A stretch of DNA of 64,000 nucleotides from Cynocephalus volans (lineage: Eukaryota; Chordata; Mammalia; Dermoptera; Cynocephalidae): NCBI RefSeq assembly GCF_027409185.1, contig NC_084465.1, positions 33,645,864-33,709,863 of the forward strand. Direction: 5' to 3'. The position numbers were made by a program, and so were the translations under genes. Below are positions 42,901-57,900 of this stretch, piece after piece. The notes under the pieces are model-generated. The model worked only from the letters and a program-made list of their open reading frames with translations, was not told where the DNA came from and did not search any database. Every line of letters begins with the position of its first letter. The stretch's first letter is position 1.

Positions 42901-45900
42901 GTAATACTTACAATTAAGGATTTGTATGTACTTTGGCTGAAAATCACGAAATTTAGTAGTTTAGTATAATTTATATAATTTAGAAAATTAAAAAGAATCG
43001 GTGTTACTAATTCAGATTTTTAAAAAAGAATACTAGAGATCAGTATTATATGGTAGAGAGTTAACAATGTTTTTGATTTTTCCACTTGTGCAACTTGGCT
43101 TTAAAAATGGAAATCAAATTTTCTAAATTATATGGTAACTATGATATAACACATAAGTAATTATGGAACTAATATTTTCACTAGAAGTGAAATCATTTCA
43201 AAATCTTTAGGTCAAGAAAAAGCCTACTGCTGAATCTTCTAAATTTATTATTTTGTATATTATTTAAAACAGACATATTAAAATCATACCTCAAATTCTT
43301 CAGTAAACCCACTACTTGCATGTAAGTCTGCAACATGCTTTGGAAAGTGCTTTATAGGAATTGCTCCAACATCATCTAAGTGAATAAAAAAAATGGCGTA
43401 AGAAAGAATAATTCAACAGAAATGAATGTGCCTCTCCTTTATAAAGAGACTTGTTCTAAAACAACTTCAAAATTCAATTACAGTAGTCCCCCCTTATCCA
43501 AGGTTTCGTTTTCTGAAGTTTCAGTCTCCCACGATGTGGGAATATTAAATGGAAAATTTCAGAAACAAATGGTTCATACATTTTAAACCTCATGAGTAGC
43601 ATGCTGAAATCTTGTGCCACCCCTCTCTGTCCTGCCCATAATGTGAATCATCCCTCTGTCCAGAGTCTCCATGCTGTAGACACCTCTCTTGTTAGTCACT
43701 TAGTAGCCATATAGGTGATCAGATCAACCATCACAGGAGGATCACAGAGCTGGTATTCAAATCACCCTTATTTTACTTATTAATGGCTCCAAAGTGCAAG
43801 AGTAGTGATGCTGACAATTCGAATATGCCAAAGGGAAGCGGTAAAGTGTTTCCTTAAGTGAAAGGGTGAAAGTTCTCGACTTACTAAGAAAAGAAAACAA
43901 ATATTATGCAGAGGTTGCTAAGATCTACGGAAAGAATGAATCTTCTATTTGTGAAATTGTGAGGAAGGAAAAAAGTTTGTGCATAGGGTTTGGTACTATC
44001 TGTAGTTTTGGGTGACCCCATGAATAAGAGAGGGCCTATTATATTCATACAATCCCAACTAAATCTCAGCATTCAATGGTTAAGCAAGAACTATCAATTA
44101 TTTCTATATTAACTGTTAATCATGACCTGCATTTTAGAAATCTGATTTGATCAGGGGTCTCTTTTCCATCTATACTCTTAAGAGAAAATAATTTATTGTC
44201 AATGTTTATTTATAAATACCACCAAAGCCTCATTTCTTTTCAATGGACTGCATCTCTTTACGAACAACTTTAACATGAGTAAATTCTGGGAAAAACATGC
44301 AGAAATAATATATTTTCAATTTTACTATGATCTAAACATAACATATAGTGCAATTTCAGTTTTATAAAATTGTACAGTTTAATGTCTTACATCAAATAGT
44401 CAGATGTTTACATTTGAAAACATTTTTTCCTTCTCTATAAATAATAGAAAACATTTATATGCATAATATTCATTAACGATAGTGTCGAAAACCTTTGGGA
44501 CTTCTAATCCGTAAAATTTCAAGAATTCAAACTTGAAAATATGTTATGTAAACAAAGTCATTGGATCCATTAATTAATTATGAAGGGGCCAAATTATTTT
44601 AACTGGCTCTCTCTTTTTTTTTTTCTTTTCCTGGAAAGACTTTCTTAGATTGAACATATTACTAGTTCACAGTATGCAATTTCACAAGTGATTTCTCTGA
44701 CAAGGAAACATCAAACACATTTCACAAGAAACAGTTATTTACATCAACAGATGTTCAGCATTTAGGCCATCTAATATTTTTAAGCTTCAGTTACCAAGAA
44801 TTTGTTGATTAAAAAAAACCCTAGAATCCATCTGTTCTCTCTCTTAGATGAGTGGACCTGAATACTAAAATTGAATTAGCCAGTCAAGCTTAAGAAACAA
44901 TAGACAAAGGTGTAATTCCACCTTCGCACCTGCAGAAAGATCTTGCCTAGAAGCAGCTTTTATAATTAGATAAGAAAACAGAAATAATTTGTTGCACCTT
45001 AATCATTATGTCCAGTAAATGTCCTTTAAATCCATTGACATAATTCTACACAGCCAACCTTTTATAAGCAGACTACTACTGTTTATTGACATTCAGGTAT
45101 TTTGGTAATTTCTTTCATTAATTGGTATGGAAGTCTTTGCATTTTTTGACTTTACATGAAAATGTGCATATTCAGGTGACAAAGAGTGAAGCTTTGATAG
45201 CTTAGCAAGTGAAAGGCAGAGATGCCCTCGATCACTACTCTTCTGACATTCAAAACAGAGGATTTTTGATTTCCTGGACAACGAATCTAAATGCAACAGA
45301 TAACTGAGAGCTGTCAGTCTCAAAATCCTAAATATGTTAATGAGAAATTGTGCTATAATAAAATAAATGTGCAGTATTTTAATATGGACTAGAAAATAGA
45401 GATAAAACCACAGTGGTTAAAGGCACAGAGTGGATAACAGGAAAAGTAGCAAGACATTTCTAATTCCTATGTGTATAAAGAATAAAAATAAAATATATAA
45501 ATATAAAAATATATAATATACACTATAAATAATAAAAATATATAAATATAAAATATAAAGATATGATATTTTGTTTGTTTTTAATCATGAGATTTCAGAA
45601 GATAACATCATAGAGAACGTGGGCCTCTAGCAATAGTATATGCAGCATCAGACACTTTAAGAAGCGACTTCTGTAAAATGACCAATAGGTGAATTTCTCC
45701 CTTTGTACCCCTGGTTTGGTGATTTCTATGTCCTCAACTCGTCCTCTAACCTCCAGTACTTCTTCCTTAGTTCACACACTTCTAGACAATTCCTTTTTTG
45801 TTACCACTTTTCATTCTGAGATGTTATAAAATAAGTAAGAGACTGTAATCTTATAGTGTGAACTCTAGGAGTCGATGGGTATCTTAATTAAATAAACCTG

Positions 45901-48900
45901 GCTAATTTTCAAATATTATTATCTAGGTAAACTCTGATAAAAAGTCAATATTTTCCCAAATATTCAACTGTTCAACATTTTGAGACTTTAAGTTTTTCAA
46001 GTAACCATATATTTTTTGTGCTTATGGTTTTTTCCTACCACCAATTTATATACATTTTTCTCTAACGTGGTTAAGAAAACTTTACTTACATAAACTCAAA
46101 TGATCAGAAAGAAACTAGACTTTATCCTTACTTTTGTTTTTTCTCCTATCCACATTTACTGCATTGATTTAGTCTGACTTTTGTGGTTTAAATTTCCACT
46201 AAAGTGATGGGAATGAGTGAAAGTCAGCATTATTCTTAACTAATATTTTGTTGCTATAAATGTTTACACTTTTAACATATTACACCTGAGCAATTATAAA
46301 TTATTATTTTGCCATATCATCTGTATGGGAGGAATGCTTAAAAGAATGAGAACAGGATATAAGCCCAGATGCCTGGTACATGATGCAATAAATACTCTGG
46401 ACAACACAAATAATTACTAATCTACATTATAGCCATTTGTAAAGTACTCCAATAAAAATAAGCCTTTCAACATTGTGCTTTTCATTCAACCTCTACCAGC
46501 TACTCATGGTCACACTTTAAGCTATTACCTGAAATTGGAAAGATAGGTGTTGGAGGCGTGGATATTACTCGAGGGGATGTACTGTCCTCTAAATAAAAGT
46601 GGGCAGTCTGGAAGCATTTCCTGCAAAGAAAAGAAAGCCTTTTATACTACTAGCTGCTGTGGATAATAAGACAACTTCTGGGCTTCTTGAAATATATGCT
46701 GAAAATCTCCAGAATTAAAACAAAAGTGAACATATACTAAGAAGAGGGATTGTTGGATCAACACCTATTTCATCAAAACATGAGATATTAAAGAATTTTA
46801 TGGCTTCCAAATTTACCTCAGTTTGACCTGTACCAGATGCCAGAGTGAGCAGATATCAGAGTGTTGAAAGCAGAGATGGCATCTGAAGCTGCAGCTGGTA
46901 TGGAACAGTACTTTGCTGACATAGGAAACCTCAACGCCCTAGGTAATTGTCCACTATTGCTGTATACCGAGGTGTCCTGCCACCTTGGACAGGACCAGAG
47001 TGGAAAAGAAAGAATGTCCAAAGCAATTTTCACTCAACATTTAAGTGACCGTGTCCTTCTGAGCATATTTGGCTGCTGGTAAAAGGCAGCAAGCTATGAC
47101 TAGGTAAAATGAAATTCCACAGTGGTAACTTTTAATGAAAAAAGAAGGCAGCTTTACACTGTAAGTATGGTAATGTGGTAGAGACAGAACTTAAATGAGG
47201 AAATAATGAGCACGCAACCAAAAACAGGGAGGATTTTCATTCCAACAGAGGCTAGCCTTGTTGATGAGGGTTTTGAGAATGAATATATTTGGAATCAATG
47301 ACAACTATGACCTCTGATGTCACCTGAATCTATTTTCGTTCCGATAATAAGAACGATATCTGGTAAGAGCACACTGCCAGCTACTGAGAAGAGCAAAGAA
47401 CCAGCTGCTGCTGTGATGTAACGCAAACCATCCTTAATTTTAAAAATTCAGATAACTAAAACTGCTAATGACACTCTTTGAGGTGGGTTGCTTAATTTTA
47501 TTTGAAGTATTATTGATGAACTGTTATGTTCAAAGCGAAATACCTGAGTGAGAATGCCGATCTCACTTTCCATTTAAGAGCTTTAAGCTGCAAGGTATTT
47601 ATCCTAATGTGCTTTAACACAACATTTGTTCTTATATAGTAACACACCTAAATCACAACATTTTTCCAGTAATTAAGTTCCCTGGATAAAATTCTTGAAT
47701 GGCTTCCCACTGCAATTAGAATAATATTCAATTACTTCCGTAGCTTCATCTCCTACAACCCTCTCCCTCACCCACAAGGCTCCAGCCCACACTGGTCCTC
47801 TCTTTCTCCCTCGACGAAACACTTTCAGTACTACTTTAGGGTTTTGCTGTTCCCTCTGCCCACTTGCCTGCCACCCTCGTCATTCTGCATTGGCCCAAAT
47901 GCCACTTCCTCTGAGAGTCCTCCCCTGACCATGCTAGCTAAAGTGTGAGCCCATCACACTGTTACCATTCTTTGCTTTTTCTGTTTGCTTTGTGGCACTT
48001 ATCACCATCTGAAATACTATTATTTATGTATTTGTTTATTTTATATGCATAATTGGGCTGCCCTCATTAGAATGTAAGCCCCACAAGGCAAAGTTCTTGA
48101 ACTTAATCACTGCAATGTCAGTCCTCAGTGCTAAGGAGAGTGTTTGCCAGAATATTTGTTCAATGAATAAACTACTAGGAGTAGTGTAAAATTATATAGT
48201 TTATTTATAACCTGAATGTCACAAACAAGCAAGCAAACAAAAACCCCCAAGGCAATGATATGCATCGTGAAAATTAGCCCTCTGCTGTGATAGTTTAAGC
48301 CTTTCATAACCAAACCTGAGAGAACATACACTGTGAGAACATAAGAATGTCTCCAAGGGAGAACAGGCAGTACAGGAGGAAGATGAGTACAGGTGTTAAA
48401 GGGACCCTGAGCTAGGTTCATATCCTGCCAAGTGGATAGAACAGGCTGTATTGATGAGGACCGGGAGAGATGAGGGCACCAGCCCCCATGATAAACTATC
48501 CCGCTGAAAGTCCACATGAGCAGAACTGAAGCCAGACGAGGGCAGAAACTACACGGAAAGTTTGGCTTATCTGTGCAACCATGGATGTAGTATGCTCTGA
48601 CACATTCATAGGGAAGCATTGGACTTGGTATGTGCTTTTAAGATCACAGAATCAACATCCCTTTGACTTCTGTAAAATATAGTTACACAAGGTGGTGAAA
48701 GGTTTTTAAAATTTTTTTCAATGAATCTTAAAGTTGTCAAACACTTTAAGGGACCTAGTGCAATATCACAGCTGACACAAGAATCCCTTCAACAGCATCT
48801 CCAACATACAGTTAAGAAGGTGCAGTCTGAACGTTGTCAGTAACAAGGAGCTCACTTCCCTATGAGTCATCTTCAGTTGCTACATATTTCTTGCTTCCAC

Positions 48901-51900
48901 TAACTCAAAACCTATTCCCTTCTAAGTACCTCCAAATGGTACCCAAAGAGCAGGCCTCCCTGCTGTGCTGGGATGGCTCTAACTCTGTGATATCTACTTC
49001 CCTGTTAATTTTACCCCTTGGTTCTAGCTCTGTATCACAGATTTTTACATTACGTATCTAAGATTTTTCAACATCTAAACTCTATCTGTGGTTCTCACCT
49101 TGTCTGACTTTTCTCCTTGAAATTTATACTCCAAATAACACAAATTTGTTGTAGATCACAGAACCTGCCTCATTCTCTTGTGACTCAGGATTTCTCCTTG
49201 CTTTAAACATGTTTCTTCTGCTGACTAAAATGCCTCACTCCCCAATATGCCAGTTAAATAATGTCCTCCTTCAAGACAGCTCACAAGTATCTTCTCTGTG
49301 AAATAGGCTTTCTTTCCTAAGCAGATTCTAGCACTCCAGCTTTTCTTCAGCATAACTTCTTCAATACAAACTTCCATTCACACTCACATATATAAAGGCT
49401 GTTTTGAAAAATGCACCTAATCAATATAAGGGTGATATTCATTTCCTGAACATTAGATTACATTATTTTAAGTACGTTTCATTACTGGTGATTAGGATAA
49501 TTGTTTTGTAAATACTTTTTTTCGTGCCTATATTCTTATTATATATTTTTGAAAATCATGTCTTTTGATTTTATGTAAACCTAATTCTTAATATAGTGCC
49601 AGGATTACAATAGGTGTTTAACATTTTTTTGAATAATTAGATAGATTTCTAGTAGTAAGTAAATCCCACCAATCATATACCATCTAGCTGCATCCTAGAT
49701 TCTCTTGTCTACATGAGTCTTAAATGAGATAACTTGAAATCTCAAAACATTTGGGAGGGAGAGATGGGATGTACAGGTAGAGGAAGATGGATGAATAGAT
49801 GGATGGATGGATGGATGAGAAGATAAACAGGTAGATAGAGGATGTTCAAATAATTTGGGGAGAATGGAAAGATGGGCAGAGTTTCACAGAATCTAACAAG
49901 GTAAATTAAAACATATTGGCATCGAGGTGTAGCATGTTGATGATGTTCATTGTAGTATCTGGTTAAATATCATCACAATTCTTTTCAGCTATGTAATCAA
50001 ATCTTTGTTGGTTTTAGAAAATAAGTGGTCCAATAATGTTACTTGGCATTAATTTCCCAGAAGAGCCTTATAAATCGTACCAAAAAGCTTGTAAGTGGAA
50101 AATATTAAACTGGTATTGACTAAATTATGGATGAAATTTATCTATATATTGCTTAGGTATATTTTATATTGCAGTCTTACACAAAAAGTGACACTTTCCT
50201 AAAAGGCTGTATGGTACCAGGAGGCCTCCATTCTGGGTTAGGAGTTACCCTCAATAACCCACAAATTTGAATTTTAGATTAAGAGAGAATTCACATTGTT
50301 TTTCTTCCCACTCTCCCCATCGCAAACAATTGTGTTTGCAGAAAGTTATTTTCTATACTGCTTTTGGTGGTGTGCTATTTTGCTGAATCTAACTTTGGTA
50401 TTTTTTAGGTTCTAACTCTTTAAAAAGATCTCAAAAATTTGCCCTTTTTTTTTCTTTAAGAAGAACTATTTGAAAATCTTCCCTGTTGAAGTCATTTTGC
50501 ATCTTAAAAACTCAAGGTTTGGCTCATGTAAATTATACCTTAAAACATCTGGAAAATAATTTTAAGGCATATTATTTATTGTATGACAAGAGTCAGTATC
50601 TATAGTCCATCTGTTCTGTGTAAGCAGTGAATGTCTTCACATCTATGTGCTAAGTGTTGATAACTATGTCTTCTGCTAATTATCACTCAGCCATGATGAA
50701 AAACGTGATGACTGTTTCAAACTTGTAGACATAGGTCCTATCAATCAATGGTAATCTGATTATTTAATTTACACCTTTTCATCACAGTAAGCATTTAGAA
50801 TCAAAAGCTAGAAATGTGTAATTAATATTCCATTTCTTAGTATCCTTTTACAAATATGAAACAATATTCAGCATCTGCATTCATTTACAGAACCCCTAAG
50901 GAAAGTCTGACTGCAATCTTAAAGATGATCTAGCAAACCCACCCAAATGGTAAACAGAGGCAACTAATTTCTAGATGGGTAAGTGACATGCCCAAGGCCA
51001 GATAGCAAAAACCAGGCAGAACTTGGAAAGAACCCAGATTTTATCACCTCTAATTTGTTCTGTCTCTCTGCTAAAACATGCTCTTCTCGTGATTTAAACA
51101 AAACATAGGGGAACACCTTGAGTTACGTAAGTTAGACAAAAGGAAGGATTTATTATACCACTTTAAGATTATTTTTCTCCTAAAAAATAGGTTAGAAAGA
51201 TATTTGAACATTTTCTTCTAAGAATTTTACAGTTTTAGCTCTTACACTTAGGTCTATGGTCTTTTTTTTTGCATTCATTTTTGTGTACAGTGTGAGAAAA
51301 AGCTCCAACTTGATTTTTTGCATGTGAATATCCCATTGCTCTAATACAATTTGTTGAAAGATTCCTTGCCTGTTGAAAAGTCTTGGGACCCTTGTTTAAA
51401 ATTCATAGACTGTCAAGATAAGAGCTTATTTTTGGACTCTCAATTCTATTCCATTGATCTACACATCTATTCTTGTGCCAGTACCAGACTCTCTTGATTA
51501 CTACTACAGCTTTGTAATAAGATTTGAAATCGGGAAGTGTAAGTCCTTCAACTTTGTAAAATTCTTAGAAGAAAATCTAGAAGTAAATCTTTGTGGTTTT
51601 GGTTTAGGCACCACCCTAGATGATACCAAAAGCATGAGCAAAAAGAGAAACAGATGAACTGGACTTCATCAAAATTAAAAATTTTCATACTTTGAAAGAT
51701 ATGATCAAGAAAGTGAGAAAACAACCCACAGAATGGGAGAAAATATTGAAAATCATATATCTGATAAGGGGTTTATATCTAGAAAATACAAAAAACATTT
51801 ACAACTCAATAATAAAAGGACAAATAACCCAATTAAAAAATAGGCAGCAAAGAATTTGAATGCACATTTCTCCAGAGAAGACATACAAATGTCCAAAAAG

Positions 51901-54900
51901 CATGTGGAAAAAATAATCAATATCACTGGTCATTAGGGAAATATTAAAATACATTTAAAAACATTGAATTGTACACTTTAAACCAGTCAATTTTATGATA
52001 TATTAACTTTATCTCAATAAAGCTGTTTTTAAAAAATGTTTAAATATGTAAACCTGAAAAAACTCATAAAGACCACGTTACTGTTAGGACTGTTGTTAGT
52101 GAGTCACTAGATTTTTAAATATTTCTATAGGCTATAGTTTCTACAGAGGTTTAAAATGTTTCCATATGGCTAGTGAAATCACATTGTTTATAAATGTGTC
52201 TATGCTGGAATTCGAATAATTTACACAACCTTGAAAAATGCACTAATATTTTCATCTTATGACTCAGCATGTAATATCCCTAATATATTATGATCTAAAA
52301 AGTTACATTTCATATTGAATTAACTTCAAATGGATGTGAGTAGGACACAAATTTAACAATATTTAACAATTTTGAAATGGGTAAGTAAAGAGTGACAAAC
52401 TTTATCAGAACATTTGACAGATATAAAAAATATACATACGTACTCATATTTTAAACTACTGCATTCTGTATTCAAGGTACATAAAGTATTATTTGTGAGA
52501 AAAAGAAAAATATCTTATTGGCGAAGGTCAAATTAATATGTTTTCAGCTGGTATTTTTATCTTTTTTCTACATAATACAGATGGAATGATCCATTACTAA
52601 TACTAGATAAAAACCATTCCAGATTTTAATTTTCCATAAAATATCAAATCATATTAAATGAGACACTGATTTTCAAATTTTCAAAAAATACACTTGAAAT
52701 ATTAAGTAACAGAGATTAAGAGACTCATTCTAATTACAGTCGTCCCTTGGTATCTGCAGGGAATTGGTTCTAGGACCCCCATTGGATACCAAATTCCACA
52801 GATGCTCCAGTTCCTTATATAAAATGGCATAGTGTCTGCATATAGCCTGTGCACACTCTCCTGTATACATGAAATAATCCCTAGATTATTAATACAGTGT
52901 AAATGCTATGTAAATAGTTGCTATGCTTTATTTTTTTACTTGTATTATTTTCATTGTTGTATTGCATTTTTTATTGTTATTTTCTTCCCAATATTTTTGA
53001 TATACAGGTGGTTGAATCCAAGGATGCAAAATATGCAGATACAGAGAGCAGATTGTATTTCAATCTTATAAATATAAACCATCAGACATCTTTTTGTAAC
53101 TTTTTACTAGCACTATTTAGTATAAAATAGAATTTGATTTTCCATCTTATTTAAAAAAATTTTTAACACCGATTCCCATTCATTTGAAAAATTGGTTTGG
53201 CAGGGAAAATCAGATCAGACAGAAACCAGTGACAGAAACCAGTTACAGGAACAAAGATGATTTTAATGTGCTAAGAAGTTTGGTCAACAAGTCCAGTGGG
53301 GAGAAAAGCAATATAAATTCTTGTTGAACAAACATTAATGGATTATGTACTCTATTCAAAGCACTTTGCTGAGCACATAATCTTCTGTAAAAAGAGTCAT
53401 TGGCAATTATGAGAATCACTAGGTTACTGACTGAAGAAAGCAGCTTTGTTTGCATCCTGTTAGGACAAAATAGACTCCTAATCCATGTAGGCGAACAGAG
53501 GCACGACCTGTTCTCCACAGTCTGCAGTCTACTCTGTTCTGTAAAGGAAGTTGGATATGAAATACAGTTGATCATGGAAACATTCTGCCTTTGTCAATCA
53601 ATGTCCAACTACAAACAGCTACCTGCTCCAGGCCTCACTGTTTCCAGCACTACCAGCTCATTCCTACTTTCCAAGTCTTCTTGCCTGCTGTTCCCCTGCC
53701 TGGAATGTCTTCTTTTATCTCTACTTTTTGAATCCTATGCAGCTCATACCCTACATTTTATTTTACATTTACCTTGCCCATTCTAGCATATCAAGATCAC
53801 TTGTTTTCTGACCACTCTTAGCATTAGATTTCAACTGTTATGCGTACAGTTTTGTGTACTGTTTTACACATTTTTAAAGTAAAATCCTTTCTCCCCAATA
53901 AGTACAAATTTCCTGAAAACAGTGACTCTCGTTCATTCATCCACTCATTTTTGTTATTTCCCAATAATAGTTAACATGAAATTAGGTACATGGGAAATAA
54001 ATACAGTAAGTGTTTTGCAGTAAACTGACAGAATATATTTTGGGAGAACTCACAAAGAGTGGTGATATGAACTTACAGAATGATGTTGCTAAATAAGAAG
54101 GAATCAATTACAGTTTTCTTAACAAAATTCTCTTTTAAAACAAAAGTATAAAGTGCTAAACTATGCCCCTTTTTGGTTTACAGAGATGATTCCTTATATC
54201 ATCATAAAGTCCTTCTTTTCCAACAGGCACAATTATACTAACTTATGTTGTGCCTCTGGTAAATTTTCTAACTTGCTGTGTGTTCTGCTTGCTACAGGAC
54301 AAGAAGCTTATGATGGGTGCAATTACCCTTGTCCTTTAAAGGTTTTCATGGATTCTTGAAAAAAGTGAAGCTGTATTTCATCCTCAAAGCAAATTATAGA
54401 GAATTTAAAATACCCATGAATCTTAAAAGTCATTAACTTTATTCTTAATTATATGTATATTTTAACTCCTTAATTTGTGCGTGGGTTATCATTTTTTATC
54501 AGTATAAACAGTTGATATGCACATTGTACAAACCCCACTGTCATTAAAAGAAAAGCCAATATTTTTTACTATATCAAAAAGTTATGTTTTCCTAAATAAT
54601 AACTTTCAAAATTATAACAACTGGTGAAAAGCTTAGATTTATGTTAAATGCTCTAATAATGTTTGAATGTTAATTAGATTAGTGTAAACATACAACTGTC
54701 AAAATGCCGTATTAACTATTAACTGAAGTCACAGTTCCTCCATTTTACCTTCAATTATTTGATTTAAGTATGACGATTGATCAATCCTTTTATTATTGTG
54801 TCTTTGGATTCACAAATTCTCCTTATTCATAGTTACTTGAATAAATTAATGGCAGCTCTCAAGTGAAAGGAATTTTGAATATGCTTTGATGACCTTTCAG

Positions 54901-57900
54901 ATGACATACATGCAAAATCTGAGCTTTATAAATTAAAATTTCCAAAACAAGCACTCAACTTACCTCCAGTAGATGAGAATACCCACAAGAACCACTAGAC
55001 AGATAAAAGTCAGGGCTGACACGATCACAAGGGGTATAACTGCCTTCTTCTCGGATTCCAACCCCTCAGCTAGACCAATACGAGACTCATGGCTACTATT
55101 ACTGGCCTCTGTAGTCGGAGAAAATTGAGAGAGTTGATATTTGAACAGAAGGAAAAGTTACAATACTTTTAAACTGATTAATTGCAACCTTCATTTCGGT
55201 TACTTACCTTTAAAATTTTGACTCTATGATGTAAAGAATGTCAATGATTATAAGCCAATTTAAGAAAAACAAAATTTAAAAAGTAAGGCAGGTTATTAGA
55301 ACTGAAGAACTACAATATACCAACAGAGATTAGCACCCAGATATGGGTGCTGTGGCAAGAAGAGAGAGAGCATAGCACTGCCTTGAAAAGCCTGCTAAAA
55401 AGGAAATAAAGTACTAAAATAAGAAAACTCCTCAGTTTTTAAATAAAATGAACAGAAAAAGCAATGCTATTTATGAATCACCATATATATTAATTTTGTG
55501 AAATCAATTTAAATGGAACTATTTTTAACCCTGCTATTAGGTAAATAATTAGGAGCAATTAATAATTTCATGAAGAAAAATTTTTGAATAACCCTCTTAC
55601 ATTAGAATAACTTTCAATCCAGTAAACTATTTAATTTTAAATGGAGGTTAGTTTTAAAGTACTCTTCTTAATCACTTTTTTCCTAAAACAAATATAAATA
55701 CTATTGCATGTGAATTGAAGAAATACACAGATCTAATTAGTTCTTTTCAAATACGCAAGTATAAACAATGCAAAAGTCCAAATTCAGTCCTTGTTTTAAT
55801 TTTGAAAGACAGCAAATGACTATTTTTGTGAACAGTCAGGTACATTATTGCACTAGCACTCTGAAAATCACTGTGACTGGAGATATCCTTCCAAGTTGTT
55901 AAAGAGTTTCAGAATAGTTAATGTTAGTGGCCAGTAACAACTCTTCCCCTGGGAGTTGAGGTGTGTTCAGTGGGAAATCAAGATGACTGAGCATGAGAAT
56001 TGTTTCTAAAATGATGATGTGCTGACAGTGTTGCAAAGTGAGAGCCCTTATCTTGCTTACTTGCAGAAGTTCTGAAAGAACTAAACTTAAGTTCCCCATA
56101 GAAGCCCACATGCTTCCTACATGCTTGGCACATCTCATGCTTTTATACTAAGTGTCTATTACTGATACGAGACAGAGAGAATCAATTTAACTTAAAATAT
56201 TTTAAAATAAGAAATTCGAGACTAATACAGAGACAGTCCCCGACTTACTATGGTTTGACTTAACGATTTTTTGACTTTACAATGGTGCAAAAGTGGAGAT
56301 GCATATTGTGATATGTGATAACTTATTCAACAATTACGTGAGATATTCAACACTCTATTATAAAGTAGGTTTTGTGTTAGATGATTTTGCCCAACTACAG
56401 GCTAATGTAAGTGTGAGCATGTTTAAGATAGGCTAGACTAAGCTATGATATTTGGTAGTTTAGCTGTATGAGGGGTCTTCAAAAAGTTCATGAAAAGATT
56501 CATATTATCTTTTTATTCTATTTTTCCATGAACTTTTTGAAGTACTCTCATATTAAATGCATTTTTGACTTAATGATATTTTTAATTTACCCTGGGTTTA
56601 TCAGGAAGTAACTCCATTGTAAGCAGAGGAGCATCTGTAAATGCATATATACCACATTAAAATACATCTAATTAAAGTGAATTTAAGATTTAAAATAATA
56701 ACTTTCTTCTAAAACTAGGGCTGATGAAAGAAAAGGCCAAGCACTTAATCCACTCATACAGGAAATGTATCAAAGAAATATAATGGATACCCACATTTCC
56801 AAGATGTTTGTTCTTATGATTTTGAATGCATTTGCTAAAAAAGAGTGGAATTCAAAGGGGTGACTAAAAATCATAAAACACTATAAAAGGTGAAAATAAG
56901 TCAACTCACCCTCGAGCTGTAGTTAATATTCTTGTGAGAAAAGCCCAAGCTTCAATTTTTCTTATATCAGTCATGTGCTGTGGCCATTCATTCCTTATTG
57001 TGTGAAGATTCATCTAGATGACTAATCTGATAGTGAGTGTACTGAACATTTCCTTATAAAATTTAGGAGAGCATCTTGTTTTATATACTTGTCCTCACAT
57101 TTACCCTATTGTAACTATAGTTACCTAAATGAAAAGTAAATTGGTGGATAATAAATGAAATAATCCACTTAGCAAAATCCCTGGTCCTAGTAATTACAAG
57201 TGGTGGTTAATACTATTACCAATATCGGTCATTCTTGAGGTGTGTTTCCCAGAACAGCTGCATCTGCATCACCTGTAACTTGTAAGAAACGCAAATTTGG
57301 GGCCCAACCCACATCATACCAAATCATCTGAATCAGAAACTACGGGTAAGGCTCAGCAATCTGTGTTTTGACAAGTCCTGCAGGTGGTTCTGATCCACAT
57401 TAAAATTTGAGAACCAATGATGTACATTAATGTATGTACAAAGTAAGCTTATATTATTACGCTGATTTTTAATGACCACAAATTTTCATAGCAACATGTA
57501 TATGTGTGTATATATAGAAAAATATATATCTCATGTGCACAGATGTTAATGAGATATGTATGAACACATATGTGATAAATATGTAAGATATATAACAAAA
57601 AATATGTAACATACACCATATGCACTATATATACATGCACTATATACATACATGCACACACATATAGGCTTTTTCACAAATTCTTTGAGAGATCTGATCT
57701 TAAACCCTTTAACTGAGAAGTTAGAATAATAATTCTAGTGTAATTACATAGTATGAAACCCAGGTCTTTTATACAAGATGGGATATCACACAAAAATACA
57801 CAATCAGCTGGTTACTTTGTATACTATAATGAGGAACAACTAGTTGCATTAATTTTATTTTCACTTAGTTGAGGCTAAAATATCTGTTCTGATATGATTC

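Larger units (their letters stand above)
46621..54963 (-). other. PTPRZ1 large intron after the transmembrane exon
   Basis: 8.3 kb. It holds L2 pieces (47690-48175, 49195-49640, 53600-54005), a MIR-like piece (50905-51045), a (GGAT)n run, a 5'-inverted L1 (51180-52040) and a Tigger-type MITE (52737-53060). The remaining stretches (46.7-47.6 kb, 48.2-49.1 kb, 49.9-50.9 kb, 54.0-54.9 kb) show nothing I can name. Open frames up to 162 codons there look like chance. Confidence 0.6.

Noticed and set aside
46818..47082. Facing open frames of 71 and 73 codons, considered as a processed pseudogene
   Set aside because: I could not match the translation to any known protein, and there is no A tail or target duplication.
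48131..48619. 162-codon minus-strand open frame in a PTPRZ1 intron
   Set aside because: No known domain, low-complexity hydrophobic tail, overlaps the end of an L2 element, no start context or splice sites that suggest a gene.
53243..53786. Overlapping open frames of 110 (minus) and 128 (plus) codons
   Set aside because: No domain or splice context; the right half is an L2 3' end.
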